Shown: positions 9,101 through 16,500, numbered from the stretch's first letter. The stretch: DNA of 64,000 nucleotides from Yinghuangia elevatio (GCF_040649515.1 NZ_JBEZFP010000004.1:62001-126000), one strand, 5' to 3'. Program-made: numbers and translations. Notes: generated from the letters alone by a model not told the origin.

Positions 9101-9304
9101 ACGCACGAGCAACTGGGTACGCGGGTGTTGCTGTTCATCCGGGAAGCGAAGAGTACGGCGGCCGGTGCTGGTGCTCCGTACATGCTGCTCGGGCCTGCTC
9201 GCTACATCGAGCATGCCGGTGCGCGGCCGATGAGTGTCACCTGGGAGTTGGCCGTCCCAATGCCCACAAGCGTGTTCCAGTCTTCGCGCATCGTCAGCGG
9301 CTGA
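6152..9304 (+). CDS. PLD nuclease-like / superfamily 2 helicase with DUF3427-type C-terminus
   Basis: 1050 aa from the ATG at 6152; GTG 6164 (GGGG 6 bases upstream) is an equally likely start. Order of domains: a phospholipase D-type nuclease region with an HxK motif near residue 223 (RLHAKAWLF ... YVGSSNLSKS), then a DEAD/DEAH helicase with Walker A ATGTGKT near 352, DEFHH near 447, LTATPER near 471 and the motif VI region QQLGRGLRRS near 651, then about 390 residues resembling DUF3427. Such proteins occur as lone defence or DNA-processing enzymes and resemble type III restriction helicases. Only one HKD half is seen, so a nuclease would need to dimerise or act differently. Codon third positions are visibly richer in A/T than in neighbours, and the gene stands alone between housekeeping-like genes, both signs of transfer. 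Confidence 0.82.
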   Translation: MGTSVVDASGTDKAPAAGVYELLMTDELEAALGALRDAGGIVVDQRVGDDASSQVLSRHLAHALIRALGSLSPEARVPAANRILDVIRDLDRVGSTPAKIVEGPRQLISIAEQEAPGVYRIRPATPLSETALFTNSPDDPSLGYELRAELESADRVDLLCAFVKWHGLRVLEQSLRSVHERGVPIRVITTTYIGATERRALDRLVKEFGAEVKVNYETKSTRLHAKAWLFRRKSGFDTAYVGSSNLSKSALLDGLEWNVRLSSVATPEVLHKFEAAFDSYWNDSAFEMYDPAADAQRLDDALHAAGRSDFGDAGFSLALSGLEVRPYPHQKEMLEDLDVEREVHDNHRNLLVAATGTGKTVIAALDYKQLRAQHGRDLSLLFVAHRKEILAQSMRAYREVLGDATFGEMLVDGKRPDQWRHVFASVQSLTPKTLESLQPDQFDVVVIDEFHHATAPTYRRVIDHFHGLELLGLTATPERMDGKDVHDEYFDGRIASELRLWDALEADLLCPFHYFGVSDNTDLTAIRWKGGSYDQDALSELYVGNKERVLYVLKAIEDKVANPDGMRALGFCVTVAHAEYMAREFNAAGLNAMALSGGSSKEQRAQALADLRAGKLQVIFSVDLFNEGLDIPHVDTLLLLRPTSSATVFLQQLGRGLRRSPDKAVLTVLDFIGQQRKEFRFESRFRALTGVRRHLLQTHVENDFPHLPTGCEIILDRVAKHIVIENLQSQLGLTVSKLALEVKSYGELSFAKFLRESQREISELYVSKRSWTDLLRRAGLVEPSLVDGEAKLLERIRAFLHVDDRRRVDAYTYLLSDDVPPYAQLTEEQQLYAQMLFYNIWPNGGATFAAYEEGLETLRPCRTFRAELRDVLQFGLAQAAHVPIAMSGSLQDLPLAMHAYYTREELLTALKWSSMERMPGKWVAGVAWSDAVAADALLITSKKDEKDFSPQTLYKDYAISPKLFHWESQNSTSPETETGRRYITHEQLGTRVLLFIREAKSTAAGAGAPYMLLGPARYIEHAGARPMSVTWELAVPMPTSVFQSSRIVSG

Positions 9305-9320
9305 TCCGCCGCAAGGATTG

Positions 9321-9335
9321 TTGACCTTGGGTCAA
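9321..9335 (+). promoter_or_regulatory. Inverted repeat upstream of the enoyl-reductase-like gene
   Basis: TTGACC-TTG-GGTCAA, a perfect 6-3-6 inverted repeat 66 bases before the downstream start. It contains a -35-like TTGACC. Candidate operator; binding protein unknown. Confidence 0.35.
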
Positions 9336-9401
9336 TAGGCTGTGGTTGGGGAACGTTGGGGTGGGGTGTTGCGTTTAGGGGGCGCTGAGGGAAGGAGTGG
9401 G

Positions 9402-10622
9402 ATGGGGTCTGGGAGTTCTGGTGGTGGGGTGGCGGGGTTGCCGTCGCTGGACCGGGCGTTCGACGTGGTGTTGTTGGGGGCCACCGGGTTCACCGGGGGG
9501 TTGACGGCGGAGTATTTGGCGCGGCATGTGCCGGCCGCGTGTCGGTGGGCCATCGCGGGGCGGAGTCCGGAGAAGTTGCGGGCGGTGCGCGATCGGCTGG
9601 TGGAGATCAATCCGGCGTGTGCGGAGTTGGAGCTGCTGACGGCGGACGTCGGGGATCCGGCGTCGCTGCGGGCGCTGGCCGGGAGCACGCGGGTGCTGGC
9701 GACGACGGTCGGGCCGTACATCGAGTACGGCGAGCCGGTGGTCGCGGCGTGTGCGGAGGCCGGGACGGACTACCTCGACCTCACGGGTGAGCCGGAGTTC
9801 GTCGACCGGATGTTCGTCGCGCACCACGAGACCGCGGTGCGGACCGGGGCTCGGCTCGTGCACGCGTGCGGGTTTGATTCGGTGCCGCACGATTTGGGCG
9901 TGCTGTTCACGGTCGGGCTGCTGCCGCGCGGGGTGCCGGTGCGGGTGGAGGGGCGCGTACGGGCCGGGGGCGCGGTCTCCGGCGGGACGTTCGCTTCGGC
10001 GCTCACCGCCTTCTCGCGGCTGCGCTCGACGCGCGACGCGGCGCACGCGCGCCGCCGGGTGGACAAGGGCCCGCACGGGCGCCGGGCGCGCGCGGTGGAG
10101 GGCAAGCCGCGGCGCGACCGGGAGACCGGCGGCTGGCTGGTGCCGCTGCCGACGATCGACCCGCAGATCGTGGCCCGGTCCGCGCGGGCGCTGGAGTCGT
10201 ACGGGCCGGACTTCTCGTACACGCACTATGCGTCGGTACGCCGCCTTCCGACCGCCGTAGCCGGTGCCGTCGGCGTGGGGTCGCTGGTGCTGCTCGCCCA
10301 GGTGGCGCCCGTACGCCGCGCGCTGCAGACCCGCCTCGCCCCCGGCGACGGCCCCGCCCCGGCCCGCCGCGCGAAGGCCTGGTTCAGCGTGCGCTTCGTC
10401 GCGGACGGCGGTGGCGAGCGGGTCGTCACCGAGGTGCGAGGCGGCGACCCGGGTTACGACGAGACCGCCAAGATGCTCGCGGAGGCGGCTCTTTGCCTGG
10501 CCTTCGACCAGGTCCCCAAGACGTCCGGGCAGGTCACGACCGCGGTCGCGATGGGCGATGCGCTGATCGGGCGGCTGCGCCGGGCGGGGATCGAGTTCCG
10601 GCAGCTGGAGTCGACCGGGTGA
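9402..10622 (+). CDS. Saccharopine dehydrogenase-like NAD(P)-binding protein (trans enoyl reductase type)
   Basis: 406 aa, ATG at 9402 with AAGGAG 4 bases upstream. The Rossmann opening VVLLGATGFTGGLTAEYLA and the ensuing VGPYIEYGEPVVAACAEAGT and YLDLTGEPEF match the saccharopine dehydrogenase NADP-binding family, whose mycobacterial members include the trans-acting enoyl reductase of phenolic lipid synthesis. Actinobacterial homologues are mostly uncharacterised membrane-associated reductases. No lipid or polyketide genes lie next to it, so the substrate is unknown. Confidence 0.8.
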   Translation: MGSGSSGGGVAGLPSLDRAFDVVLLGATGFTGGLTAEYLARHVPAACRWAIAGRSPEKLRAVRDRLVEINPACAELELLTADVGDPASLRALAGSTRVLATTVGPYIEYGEPVVAACAEAGTDYLDLTGEPEFVDRMFVAHHETAVRTGARLVHACGFDSVPHDLGVLFTVGLLPRGVPVRVEGRVRAGGAVSGGTFASALTAFSRLRSTRDAAHARRRVDKGPHGRRARAVEGKPRRDRETGGWLVPLPTIDPQIVARSARALESYGPDFSYTHYASVRRLPTAVAGAVGVGSLVLLAQVAPVRRALQTRLAPGDGPAPARRAKAWFSVRFVADGGGERVVTEVRGGDPGYDETAKMLAEAALCLAFDQVPKTSGQVTTAVAMGDALIGRLRRAGIEFRQLESTG

Positions 10623-10635
10623 GCGCCACCGGGTC

Positions 10636-10666
10636 TTGCTTAGAGTGCACTCGAAGTCCGTAGCGT
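10636..10666 (+). promoter_or_regulatory. MerR-type promoter with 19-bp spacer and dyad operator
   Basis: A -35 TTGCTT (10636-10641) and a -10 TAGCGT (10661-10666) are separated by 19 bp, the overlong spacer typical of MerR-activated promoters. The spacer holds the near-perfect dyad CTTAGAGTGCACTCGAAG (10639-10656) centred on the palindrome GAGTGCACTC. It drives the merR-AKR pair about 55 bases downstream, so the regulator should control its own operon by DNA untwisting. Confidence 0.75.
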
Positions 10667-10721
10667 CGTCGTCGCGGCCGTCGCACGAGGGCGGCCGTAC
10701 CCCAGCTCCAGGAGGCATGCC

Positions 10722-11210
10722 ATGTCGCCGGCCCAGTCGACCGCCGTCCACGAGGTGACCGACCACCACGTCCTCGACGAGACCGAGGTCGGCCGGTACA
10801 CGATCAGCGAGGTCGCGGCCCGGACCGGCCTGAGCGCGCACACGCTGCGCTGGTACGAGCGCATCGGCCTCATGCCGCACGTCGGCCGCGAGACCTCCCG
10901 GAGCGGGGGAGGGCAGGCGGGAAAGCGCCGGTACAGCGAACGCGATCTCGGCTTCCTGGACTTCGTCGGCAAACTGCGCGCGACCGGCATGCCCGTCGCC
11001 GACATGATCCGGTACGCCGAACTCGCCCGTGAGGGCGACCACACCCTCGCCGAGCGCCACCAGATCCTGGTGGACCACCGCGAGGAGGTCCGCGCCCGCA
11101 TCACCGACCTGACCTCCTGCCTGCTCGTCCTCGACTACAAGATCGAGTACTACGGCGCCGTCGTCGCGGAGGAACCCGCCGCGACTACCGGGAAGGCGGA
11201 GACCCCATGA
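10722..11210 (+). CDS. MerR family transcriptional regulator
   Basis: 162 aa, ATG at 10722 behind AGGAGG. The winged-helix domain is standard: YTISEVAARTGLSAHTLRWY, then GLMPHV, KRRYSERDLGFLDFVGKLRA and a dimerisation coiled coil up to about residue 140. There are no conserved Cys ligands in the C-terminal part except one Cys in DLTSCLLVLDYKIEYYG, so this is not a metal or SoxR-type sensor. It resembles the aldehyde- or thiol-stress class (AdhR-like) that controls a neighbouring oxidoreductase. Its stop overlaps the reductase start (ATGA). Confidence 0.88.
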   Translation: MSPAQSTAVHEVTDHHVLDETEVGRYTISEVAARTGLSAHTLRWYERIGLMPHVGRETSRSGGGQAGKRRYSERDLGFLDFVGKLRATGMPVADMIRYAELAREGDHTLAERHQILVDHREEVRARITDLTSCLLVLDYKIEYYGAVVAEEPAATTGKAETP

Positions 11211-12289
11211 CTCGCACCACCCGCACCACCCGCACCACCCGCACCACCGGCACCACCGGCACCACCGGCACCACCGCCCTCGGCACCACCGCCCTCGGCA
11301 CCAACGGTCCGATCAGCTCGCTCCAGGGCCTGGGCTGCATGGGCATGAGCGACTTCTACGTCGGCGCCGCGCCCGACCGCGCCGAGTCGTCGGCGACCCT
11401 CGCGTACGCGCTGGACCTGGGCGTCACCCACTTCGACACCTCCGACATGTACGGCACCGGCGCCAACGAGGAGCTGCTCGGCGAGTTCTTCCGCGGCGGC
11501 CGGCGCGACGAGGTACTGCTCGCCACGAAGTTCGGCATCGACCGCCACGCGGCGCCGGGCGGACGCGACATCCGCGGGGACGCCGCGTACGTCAGGTCCG
11601 CCTGCGACGCCAGCCTTGCGCGCCTCGGCGTGGACACCATCGACCTGTACTACATGCACCGCCGCGACACCGCCGTGCCGATCGAGGAGACGGTCGGCGC
11701 GATGGCCGAGCTGGTCGCCGCCGGCAAGGTACGCCACCTCGGGCTCTCCGAGGTGACCGCCAAGGAGATCCGCGCCGCGGCGGCGGTGCACCCGATCGCC
11801 GCCGTGCAGGCCGAATGGTCGCTGTTCGCCCGGGACATCGAGGACTCGGTGGTGCCGGCGGCGCGTGAGGTCGGCGCGGCCGTCGTGCCCTACTCGCCGC
11901 TCGGCCGCGGGTTCCTGAGCGCGCTGTGGACGTCCTTCGAGGACCTGCCCGACGGCGACACACGCCGCGCGCAGCCGCGCTTCACCGGGGACAACGCCAA
12001 GAACAACGCCGAACTCCTGCGCCCGCTCAAGGACATCGCGCAGGCGCGCGGCGTCACCCCGGCGCAGGTCGCGCTCGCCTGGATCCAGATGCGCGGCGAC
12101 GTGTGGGCGATGCCGGTCGTCCCGATCCCCGGAACCACCAAGCGCGCCCGCCTCGCCGAGAACGCGGCCGCCGTCGGCATCGTCCTCGACGACGCCGAAC
12201 TGGCCGCGCTCGAACCGATCGGCGCCCAGGTGTCGGGCGACCGGTACGCGGTCATGACGCACACGTACGTCGGCCCGGGCCGCGAGTAG
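11207..12289 (+). CDS. Aldo/keto reductase
   Basis: 360 aa. The NADPH-dependent reductase core starts near residue 35 (ISSLQGLGCMGMSDFYVG) and shows the catalytic pattern: Asp in FDTSDMYGTG, Tyr in the same block, Lys in ATKFGI, and His in YYMHRRD. PVVPIPGTTKRARLAEN is the cofactor 2'-phosphate region. Normal length apart from about 30 extra residues at the N-terminus made only of Arg/Gly-Thr-Thr repeats. It is translationally coupled to the MerR regulator and likely detoxifies a carbonyl sensed by it. Confidence 0.9.
   Translation: MTRTTRTTRTTRTTGTTGTTGTTALGTTALGTNGPISSLQGLGCMGMSDFYVGAAPDRAESSATLAYALDLGVTHFDTSDMYGTGANEELLGEFFRGGRRDEVLLATKFGIDRHAAPGGRDIRGDAAYVRSACDASLARLGVDTIDLYYMHRRDTAVPIEETVGAMAELVAAGKVRHLGLSEVTAKEIRAAAAVHPIAAVQAEWSLFARDIEDSVVPAAREVGAAVVPYSPLGRGFLSALWTSFEDLPDGDTRRAQPRFTGDNAKNNAELLRPLKDIAQARGVTPAQVALAWIQMRGDVWAMPVVPIPGTTKRARLAENAAAVGIVLDDAELAALEPIGAQVSGDRYAVMTHTYVGPGRE
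11213..11305 (+). repeat. In-frame tandem repeat at the aldo/keto reductase N-terminus
   Basis: Four units of cgcaccacc, three of ggcaccacc, then two 15-base units of gccctcggcaccacc (the last with one change). They encode RTT x4, GTT x3 and ALGTT/ALGTN directly after the second codon. Repeat expansion in frame at the start of a coding region. Confidence 0.92.
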
Positions 12290-12298
12290 CGAGATCCG

Positions 12299-12345
12299 CC
12301 GGTGCGGTGCGCAAGCGCACGGCCACAGCCCGCACACCGCACCGG
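12299..12345 (+). terminator. Terminator-like hairpin after merR-AKR
   Basis: An 11-bp outer stem (CCGGTGCGGTG / CACCGCACCGG) encloses a second 6-2-6 hairpin (GTGCGC-AA-GCGCAC). It starts 10 bases after the reductase stop. No clear T-run, as is common in this group. Confidence 0.6.
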
Positions 12346-12366
12346 AATTCGCAACCAGCTCAGCCA

Positions 12367-12378
12367 AATTGCGCAATT
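12367..12378 (+). promoter_or_regulatory. LacI-type palindrome ahead of the sugar ABC operon
   Basis: AATTGCGCAATT, a perfect 12-bp palindrome with a central CpG, as in LacI/GalR family operators (TTGCGCAA). It lies 156 bases before the first transporter gene. No LacI gene is adjacent, so the regulator would act in trans. Confidence 0.45.
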
Positions 12379-12533
12379 CGCCTACACAGCGCGACGCGCG
12401 TAGCAAAAGTGATCACACACCGTACTCCTAAGATTACAAATGGGCGTCGGTCACCACCTGGGGGGTTGTGACCTTCGCACCACGAGGCGTAGCAACAGGG
12501 GATCGAGGCGATCGTGTCACCCCTGGGGGTGCT

Positions 12534-13784
12534 GTGGCTGACGTGGTTTTGAACGGGGTCGGAAAGATCTATCCGGACGGCACCAGAGCCGTCGATTCGC
12601 TCGACCTGGCAGTGGCACACGGCGAGTTCCTGGTGCTCGTCGGTCCGTCCGGGTGCGGCAAGACCACCGCCTTGCGCATGGTCGCGGGGCTGGAGGACAT
12701 CAGCGAGGGCACGATCCGGATCGGCGAACGCGTCGTCAACCGGGTGCCCTCCCGCGACCGCGACGTCGCGATGGTGTTCCAGAGCTACGCGCTCTACCCG
12801 CACCTCAATGTCCGCGACAACATCGGATTCGGGCTCCGGCTGCGCAAGTTGCCCAAGCCGGAGATCCGCAAGCGCGTCGAACAGGCGGCCCGTACGCTCG
12901 GCCTCGAAGAGCACCTGGGCCGCAAGCCCCGCCAACTCTCCGGGGGTCAGCGGCAGCGCGTGGCGATGGGTCGCGCCATCGTCCGGGAACCGCAGGCGTT
13001 CCTGATGGACGAGCCGCTGTCGAACCTCGACGCCAAGCTCCGGGTGCAGATGCGCGCCCAGATCGCCCGGCTCACCCGCGAACTCGGCGTCACCACCTTG
13101 TATGTGACGCACGACCAGGTGGAGGCGATGACGCTCGGCGACCGCGTGGCCGTCATGCGCAAGGGCATCCTGCAACAGGTGGCCCCGCCGCAGGAGTTGT
13201 ACGACCGGCCGGTGAACCTCTTCGTCGCCGGCTTCATCGGCTCTCCCGCGATGAACCTCTTCAGCGGGGAACTGGACCGTGCGCCCGACGGCAAGGGCGA
13301 GGCGGCGGGCGAGGGGGCGGGCACAGGCGGGGGCATAACCGTGCGGCTCGGCGACCAGACACTCGCCGTACCACCCGAACTCCTCGCCGAACGACCGGCG
13401 TTGCGTGCCTACGTGGGCCGCTCCGTCGTCGTCGGGATCCGTCCCGAGGACCTGTTCGACGCGGCCGAGGACGACGCGCCCGCGCCCGACGGGATGCTCC
13501 TGCGCGCCGAGACCGACCTGGTGGAGTCGATGGGGTCCGAGGTGCACGTGCACGTACGCCTCGCCGCCCCGCCGGCCGTGACCGCCGACGTGCAGGAACT
13601 CGCCGAGGACGTCGGGGCCGAGGACCAGGTGCCCGATCCCGGGACCGCGCACTCGGAACTCGTCGCCCGCTTCGGGCCGCGTACCCGGGTCCGTGAGGGC
13701 GACACCGCGATGCTGCGGGTGGCCACCGATCGCATGCACTTCTTCGACCCGGAGACGGGTCTTTCCGTGAGGGAGGAATCGTGA
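12534..13784 (+). CDS. Sugar ABC importer ATPase (MsiK/MalK/UgpC type)
   Basis: 416 aa. GTG at 12534 (VADVVLNGVGKIYPDG) with GGGGG 4 bases upstream is preferred over the upstream GTG, matching the MADV- start of MsiK. Walker A GPSGCGKTT at 37-45, signature LSGGQRQRVAMGRAI, Walker B FLMDEPLSNLDAKLR, H-loop VTHDQVEAM, then the regulatory OB-like domain typical of carbohydrate ATPases. It is about 40 residues longer than MsiK owing to a Gly/Glu-rich linker after FIGSPAMNLFSGEL and an acidic insert (TADVQELAEDVGAEDQ). It leads a four-gene operon and overlaps the binding protein (GTGA). Confidence 0.9.
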   Translation: MADVVLNGVGKIYPDGTRAVDSLDLAVAHGEFLVLVGPSGCGKTTALRMVAGLEDISEGTIRIGERVVNRVPSRDRDVAMVFQSYALYPHLNVRDNIGFGLRLRKLPKPEIRKRVEQAARTLGLEEHLGRKPRQLSGGQRQRVAMGRAIVREPQAFLMDEPLSNLDAKLRVQMRAQIARLTRELGVTTLYVTHDQVEAMTLGDRVAVMRKGILQQVAPPQELYDRPVNLFVAGFIGSPAMNLFSGELDRAPDGKGEAAGEGAGTGGGITVRLGDQTLAVPPELLAERPALRAYVGRSVVVGIRPEDLFDAAEDDAPAPDGMLLRAETDLVESMGSEVHVHVRLAAPPAVTADVQELAEDVGAEDQVPDPGTAHSELVARFGPRTRVREGDTAMLRVATDRMHFFDPETGLSVREES

Positions 13785-15103
13785 GGCGACTCGTGGGGGC
13801 GCTGGCGGCGGCGTCGATGCTGACGCTGGGGCTGGCCGCTTGCAGCGACGACGACGACGGCGGCGACGGTGCCAACCCACCGGCCGGGCAGTCCCTCAAG
13901 GGACAGACGGTCAGTGTCGCCGGCGTGTGGACGGACGACGAACTGGCGTCCTTCAAGAAGGTGTTGTCCGAGTTCGAGAAGCGCACCGGCGCCAAGACCG
14001 AGTTCATCCCCACCGGCGACAGCGCCTCGACCTTCCTCGGCCAGCGGGTCGAGGGCAACGCGCCGCCCGACGTCGCGTTCCTGGCTCAGCCGGGCGTACT
14101 CAAGCAGTTCGCGCAGAAGGGCTGGATCAAGCCGGTCTCCGCCGAGGTGCAGCAGTCCGTACAGGCGAACTTCGCGCCGCAGTGGCAGAAGCTCGGGTCG
14201 TACGAGAACAAGCTGTACGGGGTCTACTACAAGGGCGCCAACAAGTCCCTGGTCTGGTACAACGCCAACGTCTTCACCAACGCCGGCGCCACCGAACCCA
14301 CGACGTGGGACGACCTGGTCAAGACGGCCGGCCTGGTGTCCGACTCCGGCACCCCGCCGTTCGCGACCGGCGGGGCCGACGGCTGGGTCCTCACCGACTG
14401 GTTCGAGAACGTCTACCTCAGCCAGGCCGGACCCGACATGTACGACAAGCTCGCCGCGCACCAGATCCCGTGGACCGACCCGAGCGTCAAGGCGGCGCTC
14501 GAGACGCTCGCCAAGGTGTGGGGCCAGAACGCGTGGTTCCCCGGCGGCCCCGGCGGCGCGCTCCAGACCGAGTTCCCCGCGTCCGTCCCGCTGGTGTTCG
14601 GCGACCCGCCGAAGGCCGGCATGCTGCCCGGCGCGGACTTCGTCGGCACCAACATCATCAAGGACACCGACTCCGAGATCGGCACCGACGCGAAGTTCTT
14701 CGCGTTCCCCGCCGTCTCGCCCGGCAAGGCCCCGGTGGTCAGCGGCGGCGACGTCGCCGTGGCGATGAAGGACAGCCCGGGCGCGATGGCCCTGCTCAAC
14801 TTCCTGGCCTCGCCCGACGCGGCGAAGGTGTGGGCGGAGCAGGGCGGGTTCCTGTCGCCGAACAAGAACCTCGACTTCGCGGCGTACCGGGACGACGCGT
14901 ACCGCGAGATCGCCCAGAACCTTATCGGCGCGGGCGACGAGTTCCGCTTCGACATGTCCGACCAGGCGCCTGCGGCGTTCGGCGGCACGAAGGGCGAGGG
15001 CATGTGGCGCGACCTCCAGGACTTCCTGCGCAACCCGTCCGATGTCGCGGGCGCGCAGGCCAAGTTGGAGGCGAGCGCGGCCAAGGCGTACACCGGCACC
15101 TGA
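13781..15103 (+). CDS. Sugar-binding lipoprotein of ABC importer
   Basis: 440 aa, GTG at 13781. Signal peptide with lipobox LAACS, followed by an Asp/Gly-rich tether (DDDDGGDG). The remainder is an extracellular solute-binding protein family 1 fold: ASFKKVLSEFEKRTGAKTEF, NAPPDVAFLAQPGVLKQFA, GVYYKGANKSLVWYN, and a closing segment with AALNFLASPD-like ALLNFLASPDAAKVWAE. It resembles the alpha-glucoside (AglE-like) binding proteins, but the sugar cannot be fixed by sequence alone. It delivers substrate to the two permeases encoded next. Confidence 0.85.
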   Translation: MRRLVGALAAASMLTLGLAACSDDDDGGDGANPPAGQSLKGQTVSVAGVWTDDELASFKKVLSEFEKRTGAKTEFIPTGDSASTFLGQRVEGNAPPDVAFLAQPGVLKQFAQKGWIKPVSAEVQQSVQANFAPQWQKLGSYENKLYGVYYKGANKSLVWYNANVFTNAGATEPTTWDDLVKTAGLVSDSGTPPFATGGADGWVLTDWFENVYLSQAGPDMYDKLAAHQIPWTDPSVKAALETLAKVWGQNAWFPGGPGGALQTEFPASVPLVFGDPPKAGMLPGADFVGTNIIKDTDSEIGTDAKFFAFPAVSPGKAPVVSGGDVAVAMKDSPGAMALLNFLASPDAAKVWAEQGGFLSPNKNLDFAAYRDDAYREIAQNLIGAGDEFRFDMSDQAPAAFGGTKGEGMWRDLQDFLRNPSDVAGAQAKLEASAAKAYTGT

Positions 15104-15126
15104 CACCGACGGGGGTCATCGCGGAC

Positions 15127-16500
15127 ATGGCGGACACGACCGACCCGACCCGCATCGACCAGCCGCCGCCGCGCAAGCCGGCCGAGGCCGCGGGGGACGA
15201 CTCCCGCGGCCTCGGTACCGGGCGGCTGCTGGGCTGGCTGTTCCTGCTCCCGGCGCTGCTGGTGCTCGCGGTGCTGGTGGTCTATCCGATCGTCTGGACG
15301 CTGATCCGCAGCCTTTTCGGTGCGGAAGGCTGGTCGGATTTCGCGGGGCTCGGCAACTACCAGGACCTGTTCACCGACGACGACACGTTCACCGCACTGA
15401 AGAACAACCTCATCTGGGTGCTCGTGGTGCCCGCGGTCGTGACGGCCTTCGGGCTGGTCTTCGCGGTGCTCACCGAACGGGTGAAGTTCGCAACGGCGTT
15501 CAAGCTGGTCATCTTCATGCCGATGGCCGTCTCGATGCTTGCGGCCGGCATCATCTTCCGGCTCGTCTACGACCGCGACGCGGACAAGGGCGTGGCCAAC
15601 GCCGCGCTGGTGACCGTGCACGACGCGTTCTCCGAGGGCGCGCCCTATCCCGGCGCCCGACCGCGTCCGAACGGCGGCATCGACGAGGAGGGCGGCGGCT
15701 TCATCACCGCGGCGCCGAGCGGCCCGGGCACCCCGGTGCTGCTGCCGCTCGTGGCGCTGCCCGACGACAAGATCCCGGCGGACGCCCTCCCGGCCCCGGC
15801 GGCGCCGCCCGCCACCGGACCGGCGCTGTCCGGCGTCGTGTGGCTCGACTTCAGCCGCGGCAACGTCGGCAAGCCGGGCCAGGTCGATCCGGGCGAACGC
15901 GGCCTGCCGGGAGTGCGCGTCGAGGCGGTGCGCGACGGCCGTACGGTCGGCTCCGCGACGACCGGCACCGACGGATCCTTCACGCTCCCCGAGGAGGCCA
16001 CCGCCGACGGACCCGTGCAAGTCCGGCTCGCCGAGTCGAACTTCGCCCAGTCCTTCGCCGGCTACGACTGGCTCGGCCCCAACCTCATCACCCCGGCCAT
16101 CATCGGCGCGTACGTGTGGATGTGGGCGGGCTTCGCGATGGTCCTCATCGCCGCCGGCCTGGCCGCGATCCCGCGCGACGCCCTGGAGGCGGCCCGGGTC
16201 GACGGCGCCACCGAGTGGCAGGTCTTCCGCCGCGTCACCGTGCCGCTGCTGGCACCCGTGCTCGTCGTGGTGATGGTGACACTCGTCATCAACGTCCTGA
16301 AGGTCTTCGACCTCGTCTACATCATCTCGCTCGGCTCGTCGCAGAAAGAGGCCAACGTCCTCGCCCTGCAGATGTATTTGGCCTCCTTCGGCGGCGGCAA
16401 CAACCAGGGCCTGGGCAGCGCGATCGGCATCGTCCTGTTCCTCCTGGTCCTGCCGGCGATGCTCTTCAACATCCGGCGCTTCCGAAGGGAGAACAAATGA
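15127..16500 (+). CDS. Sugar ABC permease (MalF-like) with inserted extracellular B-domain
   Basis: 457 aa, against about 300 for a plain MalF/AglF-type permease. TM1-TM3 span residues about 35-148. Then come about 160 residues with no membrane segment: a Pro/Ala-rich stretch and a domain reading SGVVWLDFSRGN, QVDPGERGLPGVRVEAV, TTGTDGSFTLP, which has the look of SdrD/Cna B-type beta-sandwich repeats. TM4 follows, then the EAA coupling loop (DALEAARVDGATEWQVFRRV) and TM5-TM6. The insert sits on the outer face between core TM3 and TM4. It ends in ATGA overlap with the second permease. ATG at 15127 has only a weak ribosome site. Confidence 0.87.
   Translation: MADTTDPTRIDQPPPRKPAEAAGDDSRGLGTGRLLGWLFLLPALLVLAVLVVYPIVWTLIRSLFGAEGWSDFAGLGNYQDLFTDDDTFTALKNNLIWVLVVPAVVTAFGLVFAVLTERVKFATAFKLVIFMPMAVSMLAAGIIFRLVYDRDADKGVANAALVTVHDAFSEGAPYPGARPRPNGGIDEEGGGFITAAPSGPGTPVLLPLVALPDDKIPADALPAPAAPPATGPALSGVVWLDFSRGNVGKPGQVDPGERGLPGVRVEAVRDGRTVGSATTGTDGSFTLPEEATADGPVQVRLAESNFAQSFAGYDWLGPNLITPAIIGAYVWMWAGFAMVLIAAGLAAIPRDALEAARVDGATEWQVFRRVTVPLLAPVLVVVMVTLVINVLKVFDLVYIISLGSSQKEANVLALQMYLASFGGGNNQGLGSAIGIVLFLLVLPAMLFNIRRFRRENK

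Noticed and set aside
13840..15126. Long frame upstream of the MalF-like permease start
   Set aside because: Out-of-frame reading of the sugar-binding lipoprotein gene; membrane topology starts only after 15127.
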